5,394 nt of DNA from NCBI GenBank assembly GCA_964563125.1, contig CAZLVY010000089.1:1-5394 (forward strand), given 5' to 3'. Both the position numbers and the translations under genes were made by a program. The DNA is from UBA1368 sp964563125 (GTDB lineage: Bacteria; Bacillota; Syntrophomonadia; Syntrophomonadales; Syntrophomonadaceae). Of this stretch, positions 1 through 5,394 are shown in pieces. The first letter of the stretch is position 1, and each line of letters opens with the position of its first letter. The notes below the pieces were generated by a model that did no database searches, had not been told where the DNA came from, and was given only the letters and a program-made list of their open reading frames with translations.

Positions 1-21
1 AGTTTGCAATATAAATAGCCA

Positions 22-51
22 TAAAAAAAGCAGAGCTGTTGAAAGCTCTGC
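22..51 (-). terminator. Intrinsic terminator closing the HAD-ROK-isomerase operon
   Basis: Read on the minus strand, the arms at 51-44 and 37-30 (GCAGAGCT and AGCTCTGC) form a perfect 8-bp stem with a 6-nt loop (38-43). An uninterrupted run of seven T follows at 29-23. This is the classic Rho-independent layout. On the plus strand the same hairpin is not followed by a T-run, so it works only for minus-strand transcription, the direction of all five genes. It lies about 130 bp past the isomerase stop codon, behind a second terminator-like structure at 90-160. Confidence 0.85.
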
Positions 52-89
52 TCAGGGGTGTCGATAAAGTCGGCATGTGACAGAGCGAG

Positions 90-160
90 CAAAAAAGGCA
101 CCCAAGGGCACTACAATGTATCGCATGCGATACTTATAATGAAGCTATTGGCCTTTTTTG
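90..160 (-). terminator. Long inverted repeat with central palindrome, probable bidirectional terminator
   Basis: A perfect 10-bp inverted repeat (CAAAAAAGGC at 90-99, GCCTTTTTTG at 151-160) encloses 51 bp. Centred almost exactly within it is a perfect 16-bp palindrome at 118-133 (GTATCGCATGCGATAC). The stem can extend imperfectly inwards, pairing 103-109 with 144-150 past a 3-nt bulge. Transcribed either way, the structure ends in GCC followed by six U, so it can act as an intrinsic terminator in both directions. It starts about 20 bp past the isomerase stop and would be the first of two tandem terminators. The 51-nt interval is longer than a usual terminator loop, so an operator or a dispersed repeat are alternatives. 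Confidence 0.5.
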
Positions 161-180
161 ACGGTCTGAGTTCTACAATT

Positions 181-1215
181 TTATCTGGCTAGCTGTGACT
201 TTAAAAAATCAATAACCTTTACCGGCACAGGATCAATTCGGTATTCTAAAGCCAGATAAAAGCTTACATAATCGCCTGTGTATATAAGTGAATAAAGACG
301 TGCTAAAAAGCTCTGTCCAACACTGTCTATTTCAATAATTTCTTTCACCTTATCTAAAACTATGCCTTTAGTTATTTCTATGCGCTTTTGATTCCGCTCA
401 TCATCATACTTATCCCTTAAAATTATTATAACCAGGCGGGAAAGTATTTCCTCCGGTAACTCTAAGCCTACTATTTCGTTATGGTTTAATTCGGGAAAAA
501 GACTATAGAAAGCCGGAGATTTAGCATTTTCATTAATCTGCCCTTTCCAGCGCATGGCTGCTGCTTCTGAACTGCCTGTTACACCCCATATTAGCGGCAG
601 GTTGTCTTTGAGGCTTTTTGCAATCTGTCTGGCATGATTGGCAGATTCATCTGCTGCCGGTTCCAACTGCCGGCGCAGATTGATAAGCACTTGAACTGTT
701 TCAATAATTTCCTCTTTTACCCCCGGCAGTAACTCTAATTCCTCCAGGATTAAGGCAACCGTTGCCAGGAGATAACCGCTGGCAGCACGGGGAACCAGAT
801 CTCCCGGTATAATAGCTAAACCGTCGCCGTTTTCACGGGCTAGATTGGCTATTTGGCCACCGCTGGTAACACATATAATCCGGGCCTGGCGTTCCCGGCA
901 CAAATGGTAAGCCTGCAAAGTTTCCTCTGTATTACCGGAAAAGCTAACCGTAATAACCAGGGTCCGGTCATTTACAAAATTAGGAATCCGATAATCACGG
1001 CTTACTATTAGCGGGATAGATGCTTTAACTTGTGCCAAGGTTCTTAAAATATCTCCCCCGATAGCAGATCCACCCATACCGCAAATTAAAATATTATCAT
1101 AGCGGCTTTTGTAACTTTCAATAAAGTCAAACTTCATCTGCAAGCAGTACTCAAATTGATGCGGCAGATTATACAGATATTCCTCCATCACCTTAGTATT
1201 TAATTTAGTAGTCAC
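181..1215 (-). CDS. Bifunctional phosphoglucose/phosphomannose isomerase (SIS family)
   Basis: This cytoplasmic enzyme interconverts glucose-6-phosphate and fructose-6-phosphate, and mannose-6-phosphate and fructose-6-phosphate. The 344-aa protein has two SIS domains. The first carries GMGGSAIGGD (residues 46-55) and the phosphate-binding SFSGNTEET (91-99). The second carries the family catalytic set: E229 in INENAK, H245 in ELNHNEIVG and K333 in VPVKVID. The 16-residue E-to-H spacing matches that of the Pyrobaculum enzyme (E203, H219, with K298). Length is typical of the family and nothing is missing. The start is GTG at 1215, with GGGGGG at 1227-1222 as ribosome binding site 6 nt upstream. 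The overlapping ATG at 1217 is followed at once by TGA and cannot be the start; Met10 (1188) is a less likely alternative. It lies 30 bp after the ROK kinase, whose product it would use, and is the last gene before the terminators. Confidence 0.93.
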   Translation of the reverse strand: MTTKLNTKVMEEYLYNLPHQFEYCLQMKFDFIESYKSRYDNILICGMGGSAIGGDILRTLAQVKASIPLIVSRDYRIPNFVNDRTLVITVSFSGNTEETLQAYHLCRERQARIICVTSGGQIANLARENGDGLAIIPGDLVPRAASGYLLATVALILEELELLPGVKEEIIETVQVLINLRRQLEPAADESANHARQIAKSLKDNLPLIWGVTGSSEAAAMRWKGQINENAKSPAFYSLFPELNHNEIVGLELPEEILSRLVIIILRDKYDDERNQKRIEITKGIVLDKVKEIIEIDSVGQSFLARLYSLIYTGDYVSFYLALEYRIDPVPVKVIDFLKSQLAR

Positions 1216-1221
1216 ATATGT

Positions 1222-1227
1222 CCCCCC
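1222..1227 (-). promoter_or_regulatory. G-run ribosome binding site of the isomerase, with overlapping ATG-TGA
   Basis: A run of six G at 1227-1222 is the only Shine-Dalgarno-like stretch before the isomerase and lies 6 nt before GTG (1215-1213). An out-of-frame ATG at 1217-1215 shares its G with this GTG and is followed directly by TGA (1214-1212), making a start-stop pair. Only GTG opens the long frame. Confidence 0.6.
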
Positions 1228-1245
1228 TGTATATTTTTTTTACGT

Positions 1246-2199
1246 TTAATATCCTCGGGCAATTGCGGCAAAACAACCATAAAGCCCGATATCATTGCCT
1301 AATTTAGTAGTTTCTATGATTAAATCCCGCCGGTGCAGGGGAAAAGCTTTTTCTCCTACATATTTTTTTACCGGTTCCAGTAGTAAATCCTGCAATCCCA
1401 GCATAACACCGCCGCCCATTACAACTATATCAGGATTAAATATATTTACTAAATTAGCAATACCTATGCCTAAACTTCTGCTCAGGTCCTCAACAATTGT
1501 TAACGCTTCAGGGTCCCCTTGCCGTGCCGCCCTTCCCAGTTCAGGCGCTCCTAATGATTCACCGGTTCGGCAGGCTAAAATGTTTTGCCCTTTCCCTGTT
1601 TTGATCAGTTCCTGCAATTGTTTGGCAATAGCTGTACCCGAAGCTAATGCTTCCAGGCACCCCTGGCGGCCACAATTGCATTCAGGCCCTGTGGAATTAA
1701 TTACCATATGGCCAAATTCACCGCCACCGCCCCGATGGCCGTGATAGAGCTGGTCATTGATTATAATTCCCCCGCCTATACCAGTGCTGACAGTAAGGTA
1801 TAATAGATTTGGATATTGACCTTTTTGACTGAAATGATATTCACCCCAGGCGGCTAAATTAGTATCTTTATCTACCAGGATCGGCATCTTAAGACGACTG
1901 GTCAATTCCTCCCGCAGTTCTATCCGCTTCCAGCCAAGATTAGGTGAATCCTCAATAACTGCTGCAGGATATGAAATAGGTCCCGGTGCGGCAACCGCAA
2001 TTCCTATAATCCTATCATGCTCATAGTCAGTTGTTCCTATTATCGAAGTTATGCTTTCAACTATAGCTTCTAATACTTTTTCTGGTTCGTCCTGCGGAGT
2101 ATTTATTTTTACCTTACGTAAAATCTGACCGCTCTCGGTACCCAGACCAGTCAAAATTTTAGTTGCACCCAAGTCAACTCCGACAATTAAATCGCGCAC
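1246..2199 (-). CDS. glcK: ROK family glucokinase
   Basis: This is predicted to phosphorylate glucose with ATP to glucose-6-phosphate in the cytoplasm. The 317-aa length fits Firmicute GlcK. The ATP phosphate-binding motif DLGATK is at residues 9-14. The catalytic Asp is D112, in VDKDTNLAAWGE. STGIGGG is followed by the ExxH motif E161/H164 in GEFGH. H164 with C174, C176 and C181 (CNCGRQGC) make the ROK zinc site, followed by LEALASGTAI as in glucokinases. There is no N-terminal helix-turn-helix, so it is a kinase and not a NagC/XylR-type repressor. One oddity is K111 where most ROK kinases have Asn before the catalytic Asp. The start is GTG at 2199: an in-frame TAA lies two codons upstream and AGGTGA (2212-2207) is 7 nt away. 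It follows the HAD gene by 24 bp and precedes the isomerase by 30 bp. Glucose specificity is inferred from motifs and context; another hexose is possible. Confidence 0.88.
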   Translation of the reverse strand: MRDLIVGVDLGATKILTGLGTESGQILRKVKINTPQDEPEKVLEAIVESITSIIGTTDYEHDRIIGIAVAAPGPISYPAAVIEDSPNLGWKRIELREELTSRLKMPILVDKDTNLAAWGEYHFSQKGQYPNLLYLTVSTGIGGGIIINDQLYHGHRGGGGEFGHMVINSTGPECNCGRQGCLEALASGTAIAKQLQELIKTGKGQNILACRTGESLGAPELGRAARQGDPEALTIVEDLSRSLGIGIANLVNIFNPDIVVMGGGVMLGLQDLLLEPVKKYVGEKAFPLHRRDLIIETTKLGNDIGLYGCFAAIARGY

Positions 2200-2206
2200 C
2201 AGTTAT

Positions 2207-2212
2207 TCACCT
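2207..2212 (-). promoter_or_regulatory. Ribosome binding site fixing the GTG start of the ROK kinase
   Basis: AGGTGA on the minus strand, 7 nt before GTG at 2199, matches the 3' end of the Firmicute anti-Shine-Dalgarno complement. It lies in the 24-bp gap after the HAD stop codon. An in-frame TAA at 2205-2203 rules out any start further upstream. Confidence 0.75.
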
Positions 2213-2223
2213 GCCCTTTTGTC

Positions 2224-3042
2224 TTATCTGAGGGGTTTTAATACAAAGCGCTGCAGCGCTTCTGCTACCCCTTCTTCTTCATTGCTGGAAGTTATGTAAT
2301 CGGCGGTTTCCTTGACAGATTTACGTGCGTTCCCCATTGCTACACCCGTTCCTGCCCATTCAATCATCGCCATATCATTATAGCTGTCACCAATTGCCAA
2401 TACTTCTTTGCGATCAAAATTATAATGCTCAGCAACTACCTTAAGTGCATCACCCTTATTGGCCTGGGGATGCATTATTTCCAAATAATAGGGTTTGGAA
2501 CGGGTAATATAAAGATCACGCGTGTAAATCCCCCTAAGCTCCAACTCCATATCTAGGAGCAGCTTTTCATTTTCTATTACTGCTAAAATTTTGCAAGTTT
2601 CCTGGTGGGCAGCTTCATCAATCAAATTTTTAATTATCACCGGTTCAACACCAGCTAAATGGGAATAATCGCGTCCTTCCTCGGTCAGGCTTTCCATACA
2701 AAGCTGATCATTGAAATAAGCCTGGAAATGAACTTTGCTTTTTTTGAAGTATTTCATTATTTCAACCGACTTATCAAAAGCTAAGGGCCGGTAATACAGT
2801 ACTTTTTCAGAATTACTGCACTTTACCAAAGCACCCTGGTAAGTAATAATGGGAATATCCTTTTCCGTCTCTAACTGCCTGACATATGGAAGCGTTGATA
2901 CATACATACGCCCGGTAGCAAGTGTAACGATTATGCCCTTTTTCTGTACTTGATTAATCGTCTCTATGCAATATGGTGAAATTTTAAGCCCTGAATCGAG
3001 CAAAGTATCATCCAGATCGATAGCTACCAATTTGATACCCAT
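2224..3042 (-). CDS. Cof-type HAD-IIB family hydrolase
   Basis: This is a predicted Mg-dependent small-molecule phosphatase of the HAD superfamily (Cof/YidA/YbjI-like). Its 272 aa match the family's usual length. All four HAD motifs are intact: motif I DLDDTLLDS, with nucleophile D9 and acid/base D11; motif II ATGR, with T43; motif III K196 in NKGDALK; and motif IV GDSYNDM, with D219 and D223. The region from about residue 85 to 190 is the type IIB cap that sets substrate choice. There is no signal peptide or membrane segment, so it acts in the cytoplasm. GGGAGGT lies just before ATG at 3042. It is the first gene of a tight run with the ROK kinase and the isomerase, which suggests a sugar-phosphate substrate. 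Cof-type enzymes are promiscuous, however, and flavin or pyridoxal phosphates are also possible. Confidence 0.9.
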   Translation of the reverse strand: MGIKLVAIDLDDTLLDSGLKISPYCIETINQVQKKGIIVTLATGRMYVSTLPYVRQLETEKDIPIITYQGALVKCSNSEKVLYYRPLAFDKSVEIMKYFKKSKVHFQAYFNDQLCMESLTEEGRDYSHLAGVEPVIIKNLIDEAAHQETCKILAVIENEKLLLDMELELRGIYTRDLYITRSKPYYLEIMHPQANKGDALKVVAEHYNFDRKEVLAIGDSYNDMAMIEWAGTGVAMGNARKSVKETADYITSSNEEEGVAEALQRFVLKPLR

Positions 3043-3070
3043 ATTTACCTCCCTTTACCGGATATTAGGA

Positions 3071-3090
3071 AGCCGAGCAATCGCCCGGCT
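3071..3090 (-). other. Hairpin in the leader of the HAD gene
   Basis: On the minus strand, AGCCGGGC (3090-3083) and GCTCGGCT (3078-3071) pair over 8 bp, with one G-U wobble and a GATT loop. UCCUAAU follows rather than a U-run, so this is not a standard terminator for the minus-strand genes. It lies about 28 nt before the HAD ribosome binding site and just downstream of a TATAAT box. If that box is used, the hairpin sits near the 5' end of the operon mRNA and could stabilise it. It might also be the remnant of a terminator for the preceding gene. Confidence 0.5.
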
Positions 3091-3105
3091 AATTTTTCCA
3101 ATACT

Positions 3106-3111
3106 ATTATA
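3106..3111 (-). promoter_or_regulatory. Candidate sigma-A -10 box for the HAD-ROK-isomerase operon
   Basis: An exact TATAAT lies on the minus strand in the 86-bp gap after the membrane protein gene. Transcription would begin near 3098-3100, giving a leader of about 57 nt. The region 16-18 bp upstream has no good TTGACA, so the promoter would be weak or activator-dependent, or the box may be chance in AT-rich DNA. Its position before three closely packed genes is its main support. Confidence 0.4.
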
Positions 3112-3128
3112 TCCAAAATCATTCTTCT

Positions 3129-3473
3129 TTAGTGATTGTCCTTGATAAGATAGCTTAATATGAAACTCACTATACTTAGAACCAATGCACTTAATAAAGC
3201 GGCGCCAAAACCGGTTATGTCGAAGCCTTTAACTGTGATAGCCGTAAGCCAGAGCATAAAGCCGTTTATTACCAGAGTAAATAAACCTAAAGTCAGGATA
3301 TTCAACGGCAGGGTAAGTAGTATCAAAACAGGACGGATAATAGCATTGATGATTCCTAAAAAGATTGAACCTACTATTGCACCCCAAAAGGTCAGTTCAA
3401 ACCCAGGTATCAGATAAGCAGTAATAAGGATTGCGGCAATATTTAATAACCATCTTAACATCCAACCTTGCAT
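3129..3473 (-). CDS. Phage holin family 4_2 (YvlD-like) small membrane protein
   Basis: This 114-aa, very hydrophobic protein has four predicted transmembrane helices, at about residues 7-23, 29-47, 49-79 (a long hydrophobic stretch ending the second hairpin) and 88-110. It is predicted to sit in the cytoplasmic membrane. The core NAIIRPVLILLTLPLNILTL (43-62), followed by GLF and an Asn in the next helix (N70), is the hallmark of the family that includes Bacillus YvlD. The 'holin' label comes from domain naming: chromosomal members are widespread outside prophages, and no lysis or phage gene is present here. Function is unknown; YvlD-type genes in Bacillus are associated with envelope-stress loci. 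The start is ATG at 3473, with a GGGAGGGG ribosome binding site at 3490-3483. It lies 96 bp after uvrC and 86 bp before the HAD gene, so it may be its own transcription unit. Confidence 0.88.
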   Translation of the reverse strand: MQGWMLRWLLNIAAILITAYLIPGFELTFWGAIVGSIFLGIINAIIRPVLILLTLPLNILTLGLFTLVINGFMLWLTAITVKGFDITGFGAALLSALVLSIVSFILSYLIKDNH

Positions 3474-3529
3474 AAAGATTCCCCTCCCTTTCTTTTTCCG
3501 ATATTATTTTTTATGCTTATTTAATGATT

Positions 3530-3538
3530 ATTTTACCA
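3530..3538 (-). promoter_or_regulatory. Candidate extended -10 promoter before the membrane protein gene
   Basis: TGGTAAAAT on the minus strand fits an extended -10 (TGnTATAAT, one mismatch) in the AT-rich 96-bp gap after uvrC. No convincing -35 is present 16-18 bp upstream. It would give a leader of about 50 nt. AT-rich DNA produces such matches easily, so this is tentative. Confidence 0.3.
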
Positions 3539-3569
3539 TAATAATGCCAGAATCACTTTTTTTAATGAA

Positions 3570-5366
3570 TTATTCACTCTTTTGATGAAAATAATCATAT
3601 ACTTTACGGGCTGCTGCTTTATTCATTCCCGGTATGCCTTCTAAAGTCTCGCAAGGGGCCTGGCGAATTTTGCTAACCGAGCCCATATGGGTAAGCAGCG
3701 CTTTTTTGCGCGCCGGACCGATGCCGGGGATATTATCAAGCTCTGAAGCGGTAACCTTTTTGGCCCGTCTTAAACGATTGTACTCCAGGGCAAAACGGTG
3801 CGCTTCATCGCGCAGACGCTGCAGCAGCTTCAAGCCTTCATCACGGCGGGATAACCTTAATGGCTGCCCGACTCCTGGACGCCATATTTCTTCATGTTTT
3901 TTAGCCAGACCAAATAGCGGGATTTCTATCTGCATATCTTTTAAGACTGCCTGCACACTGTTGACCTGACCTAGACCCCCGTCAATAATTATTAAATCCG
4001 GCAGCGGCAAAAATGCGTTATTGCCGCTTTGAGCCTGTTTAAATCGGCGCTCAATAGTTTCAGCCAGTGAAGCATAGTCATTATTTTGCTCAATTTTAAT
4101 TTTAAAACGGCGGTAAGCTTTTTTATCCGCCACACCATCAGTGAAAACTACCATAGAAGCTACAGTTTCACCACCTGACAGGTGGGATATGTCATAGCAC
4201 TCAATACGCTGCGGTATTACTTCCAGATAGAGTACTTCACTTAGACGCATCAGGGTTTCACGGTTTTTAAGATTCTGCTGATACCTTTCTTCCCATAAAA
4301 TGGCAGCGTTTTCCTCCACCATTTTCAGCATATGCCTTTTATCTCCTTTATAAGGCTGCTTAATTTTAACACGATGACCAGTCTTTTCACTTAGCCAGGT
4401 TTCAATCAATTCCCATTGATTCGGTAATTGGCTCACTAAAATTTCGCCTGGAATATCGTGATTATTATCATAATATTGACGGATAAAAAAATCTATCACT
4501 TCACTGCTGTCTTCATCTGTAGCTTGTTTCAGCCAATAAGTATCCTTGCTTCGTATTTGCCCGGCGCGGATCCTGAAAACCATCAGTAGATTCTCACGTT
4601 CTCCGGCTACCAGAGCAACTAAATCCAGGTTATAAGGATTATCGAATTCAACCCTTTGTTCGGCAGCGATTTTTTTAATATTATTAATTTGATCACGCCA
4701 GTGCGCGGCTTTTTCATATTCCAGATTTAAAGCCGCCTCCTGCATTCTATTTTCACATTCTTTAATAATCGGAAGCTGATGGCCTTCCATAAAATTAATA
4801 ATACTGTCTGACAATAAAGCATAATCACTTTCAGAAACTTTTCCCATACAAGGCGCCAGGCATCTGCCCATATCATAATTAAGACAAGGACGATCCCGGC
4901 GTTTTAAATTTTTACAAGTGCGCAGAGGGAAAATTTCTGCCAGAACCTTTACTGTTTCCCGCAGTGAAGTTACATCAGTATAAGGACCAAAATAACGTGA
5001 GACACCATCTTTGGCTTCCCGGGTAATACAAACCCGGGGAAATTTTTGCCCCACGGTAATTTTTAAATAAGGATAAGTTTTATCATCACGCAAATCTATA
5101 TTATAGCGAGGTTGATAAGACTTAATCAGATTATTCTCCAGAATTAAAGCTTCCACCTCAGTACCGGTAACTATAAAATCAAAATCAGCCACCCGGGCCA
5201 TCATTGCCCTCACCTTAGGGTGCAGCTTATCCGGTGACTGAAAATAGGAACGCATACGATTCCGCAAAGCTTTCGCCTTACCGACATAAATAATCTGCCC
5301 CTCCTGATCCTTATACAAATATACGCCCGGCTTCAGCGGCACCTTTTGCAACCGCTCCCTCATCAT
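3570..5366 (-). CDS. uvrC: UvrABC excinuclease subunit C
   Basis: UvrC makes both incisions around a DNA lesion after UvrA/UvrB recognition in nucleotide excision repair. From this start it is 598 aa, a normal length. The N-terminal GIY-YIG nuclease (3' incision) has Y16, Y27, R37 and E77 (LENNLIK), matching the Thermotoga catalytic residues. Four cysteines (151, 161, 169, 173) form the conserved Cys cluster, reported as an iron-sulfur site in E. coli. A UVR domain (about 200-235) binds UvrB. The C-terminal RNase H-like nuclease (5' incision) has D392, D430, D462 and H523 (DEAHRFA), and tandem helix-hairpin-helix motifs (about 541-594) bind DNA. Nothing is missing. I placed the start at ATG 5366 because the earlier in-frame ATG (5378) overlaps the ribosome binding site GGAGGTGA; ATG 5363 is equally possible. 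No LexA-type operator is visible, but only 16 bp upstream are included. The gap to the next gene contains no strong terminator. Confidence 0.96.
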   Translation of the reverse strand: MMRERLQKVPLKPGVYLYKDQEGQIIYVGKAKALRNRMRSYFQSPDKLHPKVRAMMARVADFDFIVTGTEVEALILENNLIKSYQPRYNIDLRDDKTYPYLKITVGQKFPRVCITREAKDGVSRYFGPYTDVTSLRETVKVLAEIFPLRTCKNLKRRDRPCLNYDMGRCLAPCMGKVSESDYALLSDSIINFMEGHQLPIIKECENRMQEAALNLEYEKAAHWRDQINNIKKIAAEQRVEFDNPYNLDLVALVAGERENLLMVFRIRAGQIRSKDTYWLKQATDEDSSEVIDFFIRQYYDNNHDIPGEILVSQLPNQWELIETWLSEKTGHRVKIKQPYKGDKRHMLKMVEENAAILWEERYQQNLKNRETLMRLSEVLYLEVIPQRIECYDISHLSGGETVASMVVFTDGVADKKAYRRFKIKIEQNNDYASLAETIERRFKQAQSGNNAFLPLPDLIIIDGGLGQVNSVQAVLKDMQIEIPLFGLAKKHEEIWRPGVGQPLRLSRRDEGLKLLQRLRDEAHRFALEYNRLRRAKKVTASELDNIPGIGPARKKALLTHMGSVSKIRQAPCETLEGIPGMNKAAARKVYDYFHQKSE

Positions 5367-5368
5367 AT

Positions 5369-5376
5369 TCACCTCC
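5369..5376 (-). promoter_or_regulatory. Ribosome binding site that decides the uvrC start
   Basis: GGAGGTGA on the minus strand is a near-perfect Shine-Dalgarno. It lies 2 nt before ATG 5366 and 5 nt before ATG 5363 (5 and 8 nt when measured from the GGAGG core). It shares its first G with the upstream ATG at 5378, which therefore cannot be served by it and has no other site in the 16 bp available. Confidence 0.8.
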
Positions 5377-5394
5377 ATTCACCATTGGGGGTCA

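Noticed and set aside
1295..1744. 149-codon open frame on the plus strand
   Set aside because: It lies wholly antisense to the ROK kinase, whose motifs are intact. Its translation is rich in Pro, Ser and Cys, shows no known domain, and is explained as a shadow of the coding strand.
3071..3097. Intrinsic terminator on the plus strand (hairpin followed by AATTTTT)
   Set aside because: In that direction the stem has an A-C mismatch, the T-run is short and offset, and no plus-strand gene precedes it.
3160..3417. 85-codon open frame on the plus strand
   Set aside because: It is antisense to the membrane protein gene, with no family resemblance and no supporting ribosome binding site that I can see.
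3129..3473. Prophage remnant or lysis cassette suggested by the 'phage holin' family name
   Set aside because: No endolysin, integrase, attachment site or other phage gene is nearby, and chromosomal members of this family are common housekeeping-type membrane proteins.
3507..3569. Intrinsic terminator after uvrC
   Set aside because: The only pairing seen is a 6-bp all-AT stem (ATTATT/AATAAT) without a following T-run on the minus strand; it is too weak to call.
3634..3969. 111-codon open frame on the plus strand
   Set aside because: It is antisense to the conserved C-terminal half of uvrC; the Ser/Arg-rich translation is typical of a shadow frame.
1..5394. CRISPR array, tRNA or rRNA gene, insertion sequence
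   Set aside because: No regularly spaced repeats, no cloverleaf or rRNA-like stretch and no transposase were seen; five genes fill nearly the whole window.

Overview
The window reads as ordinary chromosomal DNA of a low-to-mid GC Gram-positive anaerobe, most likely a Clostridia/Peptococcaceae-type Firmicute. This rests on strong AGGAGG-type ribosome binding sites, two GTG starts, intrinsic terminators, and the use of an archaeal-style SIS-domain phosphoglucose/phosphomannose isomerase together with a ROK glucokinase. No genus can be named from the sequence alone. GC looks like the low forties in percent by eye.

All five genes are on the minus strand and are read from right to left: uvrC (nucleotide excision repair incision subunit), a small four-helix membrane protein of the YvlD/'phage holin 4_2' family, a Cof-type HAD-IIB phosphatase, a ROK-family glucokinase, and a bifunctional phosphoglucose/phosphomannose isomerase. 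The gaps are 96 bp (uvrC to membrane protein), 86 bp (membrane protein to HAD), 24 bp (HAD to ROK) and 30 bp (ROK to isomerase). The last three genes are therefore close enough to form one operon. A consensus TATAAT and a leader hairpin lie in the 86-bp gap before the HAD gene and could start that operon. A weaker extended -10 lies before the membrane protein gene. The left 180 bp hold no gene but carry two terminator-like structures that close the unit.

The last two genes form a short upper-glycolysis module: glucose to glucose-6-phosphate (ROK kinase), then glucose-6-phosphate to fructose-6-phosphate, with a side entry from mannose-6-phosphate (isomerase). The HAD enzyme may dephosphorylate a sugar phosphate or another small phosphate ester, but its substrate cannot be read from the sequence. 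uvrC and the membrane protein have no evident functional link to sugar metabolism and look like syntenic neighbours.

I found no undescribed system, mobile element, CRISPR array or RNA gene. The points most worth a second look are the symmetric 71-bp inverted repeat with a perfect 16-bp palindrome at its centre (90-160), a Lys where ROK kinases usually have the sugar-binding Asn, and the structured leader before the HAD gene.
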